From the NCBI GenBank assembly GCA_964017065.1, contig OZ024784.1, positions 5,995,152-6,059,151 on the forward strand: 64,000 bases of DNA, in the 5' to 3' direction. Below, in pieces: positions 1-12,404 of this stretch. A program made the translations under genes and the position numbers. Each line of letters starts with the position of its first letter. The stretch's first letter is position 1. Origin of the DNA: Haliclona indistincta (Eukaryota; Porifera; Demospongiae; Haplosclerida; Chalinidae). The notes below the pieces were generated by a model. It did no database searches. It was not told the DNA's origin and saw only the letters and a list, made by a program, of their open reading frames with translations.

Positions 1-308
1 GGAAAACAATTCAATTCTGGGACAAGCAGGTATTAAATTTCTTCTAAATATTTTCACGGTTGCATTACCTTCTGCAGGCTCATTATAACATGTGTTTACC
101 ACAAAGACCAGTGGAAATATAATTAATAGTTGTATGTACAATTGGAAAAGTAATATTTGAAAAGATTGCTTCACCCTCGTGGTACTTTCTTTCTGGACAA
201 TTCTGGTCGATCGCTGGCAGTCCTGGTGCTTTGCTATACTAGTGAGCATATGTTGTGTAGAGAAAAGATCGCGTGATTATAGCCGTGTGATTGTTATTTC
301 TAACAGCT
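1..308. other. upstream region of the DnaJ gene
   Basis: No coding exon or RNA gene was recognised. Short open frames here start at non-ATG codons and resemble nothing known. It probably holds the promoter and 5' UTR of the DnaJ gene that starts at 309. Confidence 0.4.
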
Positions 309-3067
309 ATGCGATGTACCGTGATTATGAGACATTGCAGTGTTGCACTGTGTGGCGGCAGTAGACAGCGAGTGCTGCAGCATGCACAGGCTCAACACTT
401 GTCAGCTACTCACAGGAGAGGTCCAGTGAGTTTCAGTAGGAGAGGAGGACACTGCAAACTGTTGCATTCAACAGGTGTGTTGAAGATGTAGGTCGGTGAT
501 GAAAGTCTTGATGATGCAATTTTTCATCATCGTTAGCTAGTGTATGGAAGGAAGACTACTATAAGGTGCTGGGTGTACCACGAAATGCAGATCAGCAGGA
601 GATAAAGAAAGCTTACTATGAGGTTTGAATTTCTTTACTTTTGACTGTTGTATTATTTTCTTGTAGTTAGCTAAGAAATATCATCCTGATCGCAACAGAG
701 GAGACTCTGATACTGCTAAAAAATTTACTAAAATCGGAGAAGCATATGAGGTGATTGCAATGCAATGATCTAAAACAGAGCTAAACCTGTAATGCTTTAG
801 GTACTCAGTGATACAGAGAAGAGAAAAGCGTATGACTACTCTGGTTTCTCAGATTATTCAAGTAATGGAGGGGCCAGTGGGTTCACCTCGTCCCAGGCTG
901 AGGAAATATTCAGACAGTTTTTTAGAGGTGGTGATTTCGGAGGATTCAGCTCTTTTATCAATGGACAACAAAGTACCGGTAATCCCAACCAAGTGAGTGG
1001 TGACTTTATCTGGCTTGCACTGGTCTTTACTCTTTTGTTGTATTTTTTAGCTAATATCACTGACGCTAACATTCATGGAGGCAGTGAGAGGCTGCACAAA
1101 GGAGGTAGCACTGAGAGTACAGGGACTCTGTGATCGGTGTGGAGGAAATGGTGGAGAGCCAGGTACAAAACAACGAACCTGTCCCTACTGCAAAGGATCT
1201 GGACAGGTACACTACTCTGATTGTTATAATTCAACCTTTATCAACACTAATTTGCAGCATCCTCATGACATGCACTACATCCCAGGTTGAGGAAATATTC
1301 AGAATATTTCCTCGGCCTGGGATAGTCCAACAATAGTCTTTTGTCAGTATTTCATACGTCTCTCATCAATATTAACTGGCAAATGTACATCACACTGTTC
1401 ATAAAGCATAATGTGATTCTGTCATGTCACAAGCAATGTGTTGATACAGTCTTGAGTTCAATAGACAATTCTAGCAATGATTCTCATTCACTTTCAGGAA
1501 GTATTCAACACTGGATTGTTTCACATGCAGTCCACATGTAGGCACTGTCATGGTCAGGGCAAGATAATCTCTCGACCATGTAGTGCATGTCGAGGTACAG
1601 GCACCACTACACGTGTGCAGAAAGTCAATGTACAGGTGCCTGCTGGTGAGAAACCAACCAGTGCGTACAACTGTGTAACACTTTCTTTGTGTAGGTGTTT
1701 CGGACTCACAGACAATTCGTGTACCTGTCGGTCACACAGAGACCTATGTACAGCTGAAAGTGCAAGACAGTGAAACATTTACACGTGATGGATTTGATGT
1801 CCATTCAGACATATCAGTCAATTTCACCCAGGCAATTCTAGGAGGATCAATACGTGTGCGTGGTTTGACAGGAAACATTGATGTCAAAGTGAGGATTGCA
1901 AGCAACAGTTGGTGACTAGTATGTGTGTGCAGATCCCAGCAGGAATACAGAGCCATCATCGAATACGGTTATCCGGTCGCGGTATCCCTCGTCTTGATGG
2001 ATATGGCAATGGAGACCATTACCTCAATATCAGAATAAAAATACCACGGTGAGAGGTTCTGTCAGTAATATCTATTCAAGAATGCTTAGCTGCAGTGTTG
2101 AGTATTGTTATGCCTCGGTGGGCGGAGGCATACAGTAGTCTGTGTGTGTGTGTGTGTGTTTGTACGCAATGCGAATTTCAGCAACCGCGTGGTACTAAGC
2201 ACTGAAACTTGCAATACAGGTAGATCTCAATAGTTTATGAAAACAAAATTTAACAGATTTGTGATTAAAAGCTTTGTTTTCGAGTTATGGTGTAATTTGC
2301 TTACCTAAACAGCTGTTGCGAATGCTCGGGCCTACTCCATAGACAAAATTGTTTACAGATGGCTACAGTGCAACTTGAAGACTTGATCTGTGATAGTACA
2401 GCTCACACAAACCCATAGGCAGCAGTGAAACTAGCAAGCAAGCGTCTTCGAGTTCACTAGCTGCTCAGACAGGTGACTGGGAGTGAACAGTGTAGTTACA
2501 GTCACGCTCAGCTACATCTGAGCATTATTTCGTTTGGCTGTTGTACAATAACTTGTATAGCTGCTAGATAGCTGTCACTCATGAATCAGCACCTACACAG
2601 CTCTGTTGCAATGATCTGCTGCTTTGCCTGCATGCTCCGTGAATCTGCTGGTCACTTCTACTGCAGCTTGTATGCTTCCATGGTACTGCTTTGATTCTTC
2701 CATAGATCTACTGCGTGCATACTTGCTGTCTTCAGCATCTACTGATTGCATGCATGCTAACATACATGCAACTCCACTGAGTCATCTGCACCTTTGGTGC
2801 TTTATTTTATCTGCAGGAGTTTGTCTGTGGATGAACGTAGATTGATTGTAAACTATGCTGAGATCGCAAGAGATGCTGATGGCACTGTGAATGGTGTAGA
2901 GGAAGGTCAGTGACTGGATGTGCATACCCGCTCACACGATTGGTTCACTGTTAGGCAGAAAGGAAGAAGAAAACAAAAATAAGCCAACTGAACACAAAAA
3001 AGGATTTCTGCAGAAGCTGAAGGAAGTATTTTGGACTGAGGACGAGGAGCCTTCTAAAAAGAGCTAA
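309..3067 (+). CDS. DNAJA3: mitochondrial DnaJ co-chaperone (DNAJA3/Tid1 type)
   Basis: Type I Hsp40 that would stimulate mitochondrial Hsp70 in the matrix. Ten exons: 309-474, 537-622, 667-750, 801-992, 1051-1206, 1498-1645, 1695-1888, 1933-2048, 2817-2905 and 2955-3067, giving 447 aa. The N-terminus is Arg-rich and ends LLHST, as in a mitochondrial presequence. A J domain follows ([11 protein letters not shown], with HPD in KKYHPDRN), then a Gly/Ser/Phe-rich stretch. The zinc region has four CxxCxGxG motifs ([32 protein letters not shown]). The C-terminal substrate domain contains [20 protein letters not shown] and the tail reads [11 protein letters not shown], like human DNAJA3. ATG 309 was chosen; ATG 327 in the same frame is an alternative start. 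The long eighth intron (2049-2816) carries a dispersed repeat. The gene is tail-to-tail with UFM1, with 86 bp between stop codons. Confidence 0.93.
2111..2450. repeat. dispersed repeat with ATGCCTCGGTGG terminus inside a DnaJ intron
   Basis: A stretch starting ATGCCTCGGTGGGCGGAG is followed by a GT microsatellite and then CTGAAACTTGCAATA and TTCGAGTTATGG segments. These blocks recur in the same order, reverse-complemented, at about 21900-22256. The two copies therefore belong to one dispersed family. The far end of this copy is not clear; 2450 is an estimate. Confidence 0.6.
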
Positions 3068-3153
3068 CAGACTTTCACATACTTTTTCACCAATAATATT
3101 ATTAATGAAGATGGCTGAAAATAATATCAGATAATACAAATTGTATAAATTTG

Positions 3154-3697
<544 letters not shown>

Positions 3698-3907
3698 GGC
3701 TCGTCGTCCGGCCCGGATATAGAAGACGTGACACGGATCGGATCGCGGATATGGAAGACACAAAAGTTCAATATTTTTAAAAGGACAACAACGTTCGCAT
3801 AATTAGGTACATGTAGCTCAAATAAAGCAAGCAGTGCAAGTTTGTTATGGTTTGCTGTTCGACTTGGCTTTAGATAAAGTAGTGTGTCCAGCTAGGAAGA
3901 GGGAGAT

Positions 3908-4659
3908 ATGAGGGGGGTTCTTTTGGTTGCCGCTATTATCTTTACTTCGCTGGGGAGCTGTGAGTAACCGCATGAGCTAAATGTGATATATACTCGCTTT
4001 ATTACTCATTGTATAATTTTTATATATGCGTTCTTTTTCACGTCCAGGTTTATCTCAGGCCATAGTTCCTCAGAACGTGTGCGAAAAGAATAATGTAGAC
4101 TGTCCAGGTCCTGAGAACAAGCGATACGAGACTTACTGTTGCCTGGCTCGCAACGAATATGGCGGCGTAGTGCCATACTGTTGTAATCCATATGTGGGGT
4201 AAGTACCATGTACGTGCATCATGTCACGACTGTGATCTTTAAACTCCACATAGACTCTATATTGGACTAGGTGTGGGTGTACCACTACTCTTGGTGATTG
4301 TAGTTGCTATTATCATGCTCTACGTGTGCTGGTCTTGCTATCATCGTAAGCAGATGCGTTACCTCACACGTGTCTATGTAACTCAGACTGCTGTATCTGC
4401 TGAACTGTCTGCTGTTGATAACGAGGCACCACCTTCCTACACGCCTGATGATGACAATAAACCAAACAGTGGGCGTGGTCTACCAATATACACTGAAGAT
4501 GATCCATTTCCTGACTCGTCTCATCCTCCGCCACTTTATCTGAATGAGGATTGTAGAACAAGTGAACAGCACCAGGAACCAACAGAGGGCGAAAGAGCAA
4601 GTGAAGATAACTCCACCACCGAGGAAACGACAGCTGATGATCAACCACTGATCACATGA
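3908..4659 (+). CDS. Shisa/WBP1-like Cys-rich single-pass membrane protein with PPxY motifs
   Basis: Three exons (3908-3959, 4048-4198, 4254-4659) give 202 aa. A signal peptide (MRGVLLVAAIIFTSLGS) is followed by a short Cys-rich ectodomain (VCEKNNVDCPGP, TYCC, YCCNPY). One membrane span (about residues 70-92) precedes an acidic, Pro-rich tail. The tail contains APPSY and PPPLY, which fit the PPxY motif bound by WW domains of Nedd4-type ligases. The CxC..CC..CC layout plus cytoplasmic PPxY is typical of the Shisa/WBP1/VOPP1 adaptor group, so a role in trafficking or ligase recruitment is likely. The exact orthologue is not recognised. It starts 210 bp from the divergently transcribed UFM1, so a shared promoter is possible. 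Confidence 0.72.
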
Positions 4660-4829
4660 TGATGATGACTCATTGACCAAATCTGATTTGTCCAAATTTT
4701 GGGCCCATATTTGTCACATTGTTTTTTATTGCAGCTTGTTACTGTGCCATAGGAAGTTATGTTGCTTTCACAACACTGATTTTATTCAATATTTTATTCA
4801 ATTTATTAAATATTTGACTCATCATTATG

Positions 4830-5677
4830 CTAAATTTTTGTGGCTATTACGCACCAGTTATCTCTATCATAATACTCTTCTTCTACATGAGCACTACTGA
4901 CATGTGCCTCAAATAGTTTGCTCAATTCTCCACTACAGAACACATGGTAATAGCGTTGGTATGTACGATATTCTAACTGGTTTAGCTTGTCTGACTGATT
5001 TGTGGCAGCTTCGCAACTGCAGAGGTTGTCTGTTGCACAATTTTGGTCCTGATCAAGCTTTTCTGATTTTTTTTCGAGTAAATATTTAGGTTGTAAATGC
5101 CAGTCAACCATCACATCTTGCTGAACGAACTAGAGAAGAATTAATCAATGCACTGTAGTAAACATACCTTTCTCCTAGTCTGCTCCAATGCCCACACATA
5201 GACAAGCATGGAGCCTCCTGGCCTCACAATACGAGCCAACTCCTGCAGTGCATGAGCTCGTCGCTGTTCACTGGCTAAATGATGAATGACGGCTATACAG
5301 ATCACAGCATCGTATACTCCACTACGATAAGGCAGATTGAGACCATCACACACAGTGACCTCATGACCTCTGGTGTGAGCTATCCCAACCAGCTCATGAC
5401 AGATGTCACTGCCAATCACCATCAATGAATGATTTACACCGAGATATTTTCCATTACCACATCCTGCATGACATAACAGCTGTTCTAATGAACACATACC
5501 ATTTCTCACTCACTGACCAACATCAGCCACCAAACTTCCCACTGGAAGATCGAGGAGAAACTTGGCTACCCGTGGCCACGGTTTGTATCGTGTGTCACTG
5601 AAATGCGGTGCTATCTGAGAGTAGACTCTGTGCACGTGTTCTCGCTCGAGCTCTTCCACTGCCACGCCCTCCTCCAT
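4830..5677 (-). CDS. TRMT9B: TRM9/TRMT9B-like tRNA wobble-uridine methyltransferase
   Basis: SAM-dependent class I methyltransferase of the Trm9/ALKBH8 family, which methylates carboxymethyl groups on wobble uridine. Exons 5518-5677, 5168-5463 and 4830-5129 (minus) give 251 aa. The N-terminus reads [20 protein letters not shown]. Motif I is [12 protein letters not shown]; other family landmarks are [62 protein letters not shown] and NWCVIATK at the end. There is no AlkB or RRM domain, so it matches the stand-alone Trm9/TRMT9B form rather than ALKBH8. It is divergent with KLHL8, with 93 bp between start codons. Confidence 0.9.
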
Positions 5678-5770
5678 TCTGGACTCTAGATCTATTCTGA
5701 TTAGAGCGCGCCTCCTGTTAATGTTATTGCCCCCAGAACTAGACCTAGAACTAGACTGCTGGTGGCCACT

Positions 5771-8700
5771 ATGAATGAGAACTCGAGCGAAAACGAGGCC
5801 TCAGAGGAGATTACAAAAAAGCAGAGTAAGTTTGCATTATAAAACTTCATAACCGTTGCGGCTTACCTTCTATTTTACAGAAGATGAGTCACAGACCTCC
5901 TCTTCCGGACAACAAGGGGAACTGAACCTTGCTGGAGACATGGGAGCAAAAGAGTCACAGCTGTTTACTGCCCGTGACCACCCTACTGAAGCGCTGGGAG
6001 AAATGCGAGTGATGAGAGAAGACAAACGGCTGTGTGACATAGTGCTACTCGTGCAAGACCGCAAGATATACGCTCATCGTCTTGTGCTGGCAGCTAGCAG
6101 TCGCTACTTCCGGTCTATGTTTGCAGGTGACATGTTAGAAAGCAGGAGCACTGAGGTGGAGCTAAAAGAAGTGGAGGCAGACGCTATAGAGTTACTGGTC
6201 GACTTTTCGTACACAGCCAAACTCGAGATAACGGTTAACAATGTGCAGTCACTGATGACTGCCTCCTCTTTGTTCGACTTCCCTGCAGTGTTTGAGGCTA
6301 CTGCAAAGTTTCTCACTGGACAGCTACATCCTTCAAACTGTCTTGGAATTAGGAGCTTTGCTAAAACTTACGGCAGTGATTCTCTGGTGAAGGGTGCGTC
6401 ACGCTATTTCAGGATTCATTTTATAGATGCAGTCAAGAATGAAGAGTTTCTTGGGCTGCATGCTGATGTGCTGGCTGACCTAATAGACAGTGATGATGTT
6501 AATGTCCGATCAGAAGAGGATGTGTTCAAAGCAGTGGAAACATGGTTTCAGCACAATCCAGAAGATCGCAAACAGAGTCTACCTATTCTACTGACACATG
6601 TGCGTCTTCCTCTTCTCTCGCTTGGATTCTTGAAGGCACGTGTTGAGACCATACCTTATGTTAAGAAAAGTCTTGAGTGTCGCGATCTTGTTGATGAGGC
6701 TAAGAATTTTCATCTTTTTCCGGCCGATTTCTGGCAAGCTAAGTCATCGCGTCTTCAACCACGGAAGTCGACTGTCGGTATTCTATTTGCTATTGGTGGG
6801 CGTGGTGCAGTTGGCGAGCCATTTTGCAGTGTTGAGTGTTTCGACTTTCGCACAAATCAGTGGTATGAAGGACCTGAGCTGAAGTGAGAGCTGATTGTTT
6901 GTCTTGCTTTTTCATTTAGTTTATTGTCTGTAGGTCTCGGAGACGTCATGTGGGTGTTGCATGTTTGAGTGGAAAGCTGTATGCAGTTGGTGGTCATGAT
7001 GGAAACCAACATCTCAACACTGTTGAATGCTATGATCCCAAGAGAGGAAAGTGGGAGTATGTTCAGCCCATGAAAACACTGAGACGGGGAATAGCTGTTG
7101 GTGTCTTAGGAGGACCGATGTATGCTGTAGGTAAGAGCCAACATGTTGTGTCAACTGTGTGTGTGCTCTCAATGTTGAGATTAGCTGTCTTGTGTTTACA
7201 CATACACAATGGAATTGATTGAGCCGACACTATCTTTTTAGTGTGCGTAATGTGTGCACATGTCATAGTGGGGCTGTGGGTTATGTAGATGTCCAAACTA
7301 TACACAAAAAAACAAGATTTATAATGACATTACCTTACTTGGGGGCAAAATAGTACCAACAAACTACCTGAATCAGTTCCAAGAAATACTGATAGTGTGA
7401 TCAGCAGTGCTTGGCTAGTGCATAATGATGACCATGTTGTTTATGTCCGGCCAAATGCAAGTTTGAATACCTCATTATATCAAAGAGAACTATTCATACC
7501 ATAGTTTAATTGTTTGTGTTACTACACTGCAATGCCCCTCGGCACATAGCAAACAAAACACTCAATATTCAAGTCATAGAGAAATGTTACAGCCTTCTGC
7601 AACGACAGTTGCAGAAGGCTGTACATGTAGCTATTCTGAGCTGTTAATTTATTCTTAACATCTTTTCTGAATAAGTAGTCTAACTGCTGACCCAATTATC
7701 GATACAGCAATTTTCCAACACTTTACCGTCAAGCGTTGCACGCATGCATGTCTCAAAACTCTGCTTGTGAGGTGTGGATATCAGCAGAGACATCATAAGT
7801 TGATATCTACCGCTTCCTTCTACATGTACTGTGATTTGAGCTGCCTCGGCTGTGACAAAAACTCTGAGAGCCGTATCTGTTTTTCTTCAGATCACAGTGT
7901 ATGTTGAGAATTGATTATTGCAAATTCTTGGGAAATTGCTGTAGGTGTGAAGAGGGTCAGTAGTTATAATTATTGTATGGGGATATAATTTGAAACACTC
8001 ACATCCTCACAGGTGGATTAGATGATGTGAACTGCTACCGTACTGTTGAGCGTTATGATCCACAGTCAGATGAGTGGACAGAAGTTGCCTCACTCAAATC
8101 CCCACGAGGAGGTGTAGGTGTGGCAGCGCTATCAAACTACCTGTATGCTGCTGGCGGCAATGATGGGAGTGCTTCTTTGCAGACAGTGGAACGGTACGAC
8201 CCACACACTAACAAGTGGACTGAAGTGGCTCCTATGGCAAAGAGAAGAGCCGGAGTTGGTCTGGCAGCTCTCAACGGATACCTATATGCTGTTGGTGGCT
8301 TTGATGATGCATCACCCTTAGACACAGTGGAAAGGTATGACTAATAATCTTGTTCTAAATTTCAACATCAAAATAATTATTTTACAATTTTTGATGAACT
8401 TTTTATAGTGAAATAATATTGCAATGGAAAGGTAATACCGTATTTCTTCTAAAGATTCGGCACCCCTTATTTTTCGGCATGTTGTCGCTGAAATGTGTAC
8501 TAAACCTCCAAATTTCGGCAAGTGCTTTGGTTCTTCGTCACGGTAAGTCAACAGCCCGACGTGAAAAGTCCTGTGCTTCATGGAAAAGAGCTGTAGATGC
8601 GTTCTCATTCAAAATACGTGCTCGTCGCCACACCTCCAATTATTCAGTGCTTTTGGAACTTCTGCCACAATTACTTCCAAATATTGGGCAAGCAAATCTG

Positions 8701-9138
8701 AAATTATTTATTTTGTGCCGAATTTTTAGAAGAAATACGGTAGTTATTGCCTTTCCAAGGTATTTTATGTTTATCCTAGTAACAAAAGTAACCTTTTACA
8801 AGAAGCACTGGACATTACTTTTAATTAATTTTTTGATTTATTTTCTACACAGATATGATCCTACGACTAACACATGGCAGTTTGTACAATCAATGAATGT
8901 GTGTCGCGGTGGTGTTGGTCTCACTACTCTAGGACGATACCTGTTCGCTGTTGGTGGCCACGATGGCAAGGCTTACCTTCACTCAGCTGAGATGTATAAC
9001 CCAAAAATAGACAACTGGGAGATAGTGTCCTCAATGAAGACTAGTCGTGCAGGTGCTGGTGTGGTTACTCTCTCAATGGCTAACCTGAGCACATCAGACA
9101 GTGTCTCATTATCACCAGAGTCATTTTGTTCATTGTGA
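5771..9138 (+). CDS. KLHL8: BTB-BACK-Kelch protein, KLHL8 orthologue
   Basis: Substrate adaptor for a Cullin-3 ubiquitin ligase. Exons 5771-5825, 5881-6883, 6934-7130, 8013-8334 and 8853-9138 give 620 aa, the same length as human KLHL8. The BTB domain includes [20 protein letters not shown]. The BACK domain runs to about residue 300. Six Kelch blades follow, each with a GG pair and Tyr/Trp spacing (for example [54 protein letters not shown]). The last blade and the short tail after RAGAGV match KLHL8 better than other KLHL proteins. Intron 3 (7131-8012) holds a 16-bp perfect hairpin, and intron 4 (8335-8852) holds a TA-target MITE. Confidence 0.92.
7588..7623. repeat. perfect 16-bp stem hairpin in KLHL8 intron 3
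   Basis: TACAGCCTTCTGCAAC is followed by the tetraloop GACA and then the exact reverse complement. No further family copies were noticed in the window. It could be the remnant tip of a foldback element or a structured intronic RNA. Confidence 0.8.
8436..8742. mobile_element. TA-target MITE (mariner-like) in KLHL8 intron 4
   Basis: A 303-bp element (8438-8740) lies between TA dinucleotides. Terminal inverted repeats start CCGTATTTCTTCTAAA and continue to ATTCGGCAC, with one mismatch over about 26 bp. There is no coding capacity. TA target plus short inverted repeats suggests a Tc1/mariner-derived MITE; no autonomous partner is visible here. Confidence 0.8.
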
Positions 9139-9394
9139 TTGCCTCTCTCCTTAATGTGCTTGTTTGTGCCATACCAGATGTACTATGCTCGTCAAATTTT
9201 GTAAGCATTGATAAATAGTATGTGATAATTCATACACCACTTCATTCCCAAAAAAAATTATTGAATTTGACAAATCTAGCCATACGTACATGTAATTCTT
9301 CACAGTACACTACATGCATAACTAATATGTTTCAGCTAGTTTGTTCACACAATATTCCAGTCAGCATCCCGTCGGAAACAACTTGGCGACTAAC
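9139..9394. other. convergent 3' flanks of KLHL8 and UCHL3
   Basis: 256 bp between two convergent stop codons. AT-rich, with no gene seen. It presumably holds both 3' UTRs and polyadenylation signals. Confidence 0.5.
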
Positions 9395-11077
9395 TCATTG
9401 AGCAGCTGCCAAAGCAACTAGTGTAAAATGAAGCTCATCAGGATCTCTTTTCATGAATTCCTGACACACACGTGCAGCATCCTATGCATGACAACATATC
9501 TCAATTACCTGACATTATTATAAGTACGACTCACATTGAGAAATGTTTCTGGAGTTGTCTTGCCATGATTAATAGGACCATCTTTTCTACCATCTAGAAA
9601 TGTCGGTACAACTGAAGATACTAAAATAATGTTGGACATTACCTAGTTCATAGATGTGACCGTCCTTATGAACTACTGATACAAAATGAAGATTGACATT
9701 TTCATCTCGTGATGGAGGCTGAAAAATTAAGAATCAGTGACAAATCTCCAGACAACAAAAAGCGCTTACAGCTGTATCACCATCTTGTGCACTTGCTTCG
9801 TGTGCCTCAGATATCTCCTACAAGGAGAAAAAAAAAATTAATCCTTCGAACCGGATTCGAACCAGTGACCTATGGATTTCTAATTGGTGCCAATTAACCC
9901 CTACAGTCCACCGCTCTACCAACTGAGCTATCGAAGGATCTGAATTACTGCTACAGCACATGCTACTTTATACTAACATCATCATCCTGAAGATACTGTC
10001 CACGTTCCTCTGGAGTCATATCTTTTGTCTTCTGGAAAAACTTCTTTAAGTATCCTTCATCTGCAAGAAAACAAAAATTTACAGGGAAAAAATATATGCA
10101 TCACTAACTAAAGGCTAAAGCATCCGTATTGTTTCCTAATGCGTGTAGCAAGCCAACAGTACCACAAGCATTGCCAACAATTTGCTTCATGTAGTACACA
10201 TTAGGAGAAACTACCTATAAAACAACAAGAATAAGAACTGTAGAAATCGTAATGGTATGAAGTACTTGTTTGTCTTGTTTCACACGGGTTGACTCCTCTT
10301 CTTTGTACTTCTCATACTAATTATGATGACAAAAACAATGAAATAACATAGCATCTGCATACTACCGCATAGCGGGAAATTTTCGCGGGAGAAAATTTTC
10401 ACAAATTTCGCGAATTATAGGCTATTCGCAAAAATATTATCCGCGAATGTCTTGTTTTTTGTTGACAAAGATAGGGCAATAGCGCTGATTCGCGAAATAT
10501 TGTTCGCGAAATGCTCTATCTCGCGCATTCGCAAAAACTTTCTCTCGCAAAAATTTCCCGCTATACGGTATGCTTTCATACCATCAATGCAGTCACTCAC
10601 CTTCTCTGTGATAGGAAAGAGAAGAAGCAGAGCCACGCATGGTTGTGGTATCATCATCAACAGCTCAGGATCGAGTCCATACACATCATAGAATTGGTAG
10701 TTTGGTTGTAAACCAAGCCCACTGACATACTGTGTAAATCAATAATGGCATTATAATTTTTCTAAATAGTAATAATTTATAATAATAATTATTATTATTA
10801 TATATTAGCCGTCATGTGAAATGAGCCAGCTTCCACACGTGACATCAGACGTCACCATGGTCTGTTCCTTTTACATGACTCACACACATTTCTACAATTG
10901 CCAATTGCAATCCAATATATTATTATACCTTGTTCATCACCTATAGTAAGAGGATCGAGAATTATAATAATAGGAGAGCTTTGTTCAACAACAATGTTCA
11001 CTTTGAAATAATTAACTTACATCAGGATTTGCTTCCAAGGGTAGCCACTTAGATTTTTTGTCTCCCTCGTCTGCCAT
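9395..11077 (-). CDS. UCHL3: ubiquitin carboxyl-terminal hydrolase L3
   Basis: Cysteine deubiquitinase that trims small adducts from ubiquitin C-termini. Ten minus-strand exons: 11021-11077, 10929-10940, 10601-10729, 10266-10316, 10109-10214, 9978-10060, 9770-9817, 9643-9718, 9535-9593 and 9395-9481, total 235 aa (human 230). It reads [10 protein letters not shown], then [26 protein letters not shown]. The catalytic region is [17 protein letters not shown], with oxyanion Gln and nucleophile Cys. His in NLHFVSVV and Asp in [14 protein letters not shown] complete the triad. The end reads [19 protein letters not shown]. Exon 2 is a 12-nt microexon encoding VMNK. Intron 6 contains a tRNA-Tyr and intron 3 a MITE. 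Confidence 0.95.
9842..9937 (-). tRNA. tRNA-Tyr (anticodon GTA) with a 23-nt intron
   Basis: Read on the minus strand, the 5' acceptor strand CCTTCGA pairs with the 3' strand TCGAAGG. The D arm is TAGCTCAGTTGGTAGAGCG, the anticodon GTA is at 9902-9904, and the T arm is GGTTCGAATCC. An intron of 23 nt (9878-9900) sits one base after the anticodon, the usual place for eukaryotic tRNA-Tyr. The gene lies inside intron 6 of UCHL3, on the same strand. A box and B box sequences look intact. Confidence 0.95.
10363..10570. mobile_element. TA-target MITE in UCHL3 intron 3
   Basis: A 204-bp non-coding element (10365-10568) lies between TA dinucleotides. Its ends are inverted copies of CCGCATAGCGGGAAATTTT / CCGTATAGCGGGAAATTTT and stay similar for about 40 bp. 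The interior is rich in TTCGCGAA-like palindromes. It is distinct in sequence from the KLHL8 MITE but of the same structural class. Confidence 0.8.
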
Positions 11078-11159
11078 GCTGAATGAAGTCTAAGTTTGTA
11101 GTAAGCTTTGGACTCTCGGCTTGGAGCAAAGTGGGTGTGTCAAGTTACTTCTCTTATTA

Positions 11160-11962
11160 ATGCGCATCGACCACATGGCAATAACGAGCCGCTTGCTAGT
11201 CTGTTCCTGCTGCAGTAACATTGCAAGAACAACTTTACTCGCTTCTCAGTTGAAAAGAAGTCCCCATGATTTGTTTCGCTCGTCACCGACTTTTGAATGC
11301 ATTAATGTGCCTGAACGTTGCTACTCCACACCCGCTCGCCAAGCTTCAATATCTATGACATTCGAAGAGTACAGAAAAACAAGAAAGTCACTTAAAGTCA
11401 AAGCTAGAGTGGCAGGAATTCCATTGGCGTTCTCAGGAATAGCCATGTCGTCAGCACTCCACCTTCACTTTAACCCTCGACTAATGGAAATGACACCAGA
11501 AGAAGTTCAACCCATTTTGTGAGTAATGCCAGGTTGTGTTGCCATAATAAATGTTGTTTCTTGTAGTGGGATGGATCCGATTATGTTTGCTGCTTTATGT
11601 GGTGCTGGCAGTGGCATCCTTGGGTTTGCATTGGGTGGAACCTTCTTCACTGCAGTGTGGAAATTAGTAATGAGAGAAACTGCTCGTCAGGTAGACGAGG
11701 TGAGAACAACCACTAAATGAGAGGGCACAATACTAGTTAGTTGAAGTGACAATCTTTCCTTTAGTGGGAGGCAAATTTTCTTGATCGACTGCAAAAGCAC
11801 AGATTCTCTGATCTCAACAAGTATGAGGATGACTACTATGGAGAAAAAGTGATGACGCTCAGTGACTACCGCCAGTGGGTAAGACAGCAACACAAGAAGA
11901 GAGATCGGATTGCAGCAGCTGAGGCTGCCAGCAAGGAAGAGGGAGAGAAACCTTCTAGTTGA
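11160..11962 (+). CDS. PAM17: Pam17-like subunit of the mitochondrial presequence translocase motor
   Basis: Exons 11160-11518, 11567-11699 and 11765-11962 give 229 aa. The N-terminus is basic and Ser/Leu-rich, as in a mitochondrial presequence. MTFEEYRKTRKSLK leads into a first membrane segment (about AGIPLAFSGIAMSSALHL). FGMDPIMFAALCGAGSG leads into a second segment with a Gly-rich face. The C-terminal signature DDYYGEKVMTLSDYRQWVRQ matches the Pam17 family. In yeast Pam17 is an inner-membrane TIM23/PAM subunit that helps couple the channel to mtHsp70. The first ATG was taken as start; ATG 11175 is an alternative. It is divergent from UCHL3, with 82 bp between start codons. Confidence 0.85.
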
Positions 11963-12404
11963 CAGAGACCTGTAGCATGAGTGGTTGTATGTTCATTTAC
12001 TCTTTCAAATTTTTTCAGTGTGTATTGTGATTTGTGAATCTGTTGTGAGTAGCCAAGTACACGTAAAATTGGGAGATTTTGTGGTTTGTGTGTTAACACG
12101 AGAGCAAAATACCAATCGTTGGCAACACTCAGTTAGTTAGCATTTACTAGTACACACGATGATTATAACCAGTGTTCGCACACACTACAGTTCCTGTTAT
12201 AAAGTATTAACTGCTGTTAGTTCTTTGTCTTTGCATTGGGTCACAGTGTTTTAAAAATTAAGAATAAAAAATAGAATATTTTGTATGTTACAAGCGTTTT
12301 GTGGTGAGAATGCAATATCCTTGGTAAAATAGATTAAAATAGATTCTAAATGGTTCCATTAACAATCTGCAGAAATTATAAAATGTTACTGTAATACTTA
12401 AAGT
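11963..12404. other. convergent 3' flanks of PAM17 and the ankyrin-PH gene
   Basis: AT-rich, no gene seen. It contains AATAAA-like strings (for example AAGAATAAAAAATAG near 12260) that could serve as polyadenylation signals for PAM17. Confidence 0.45.
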
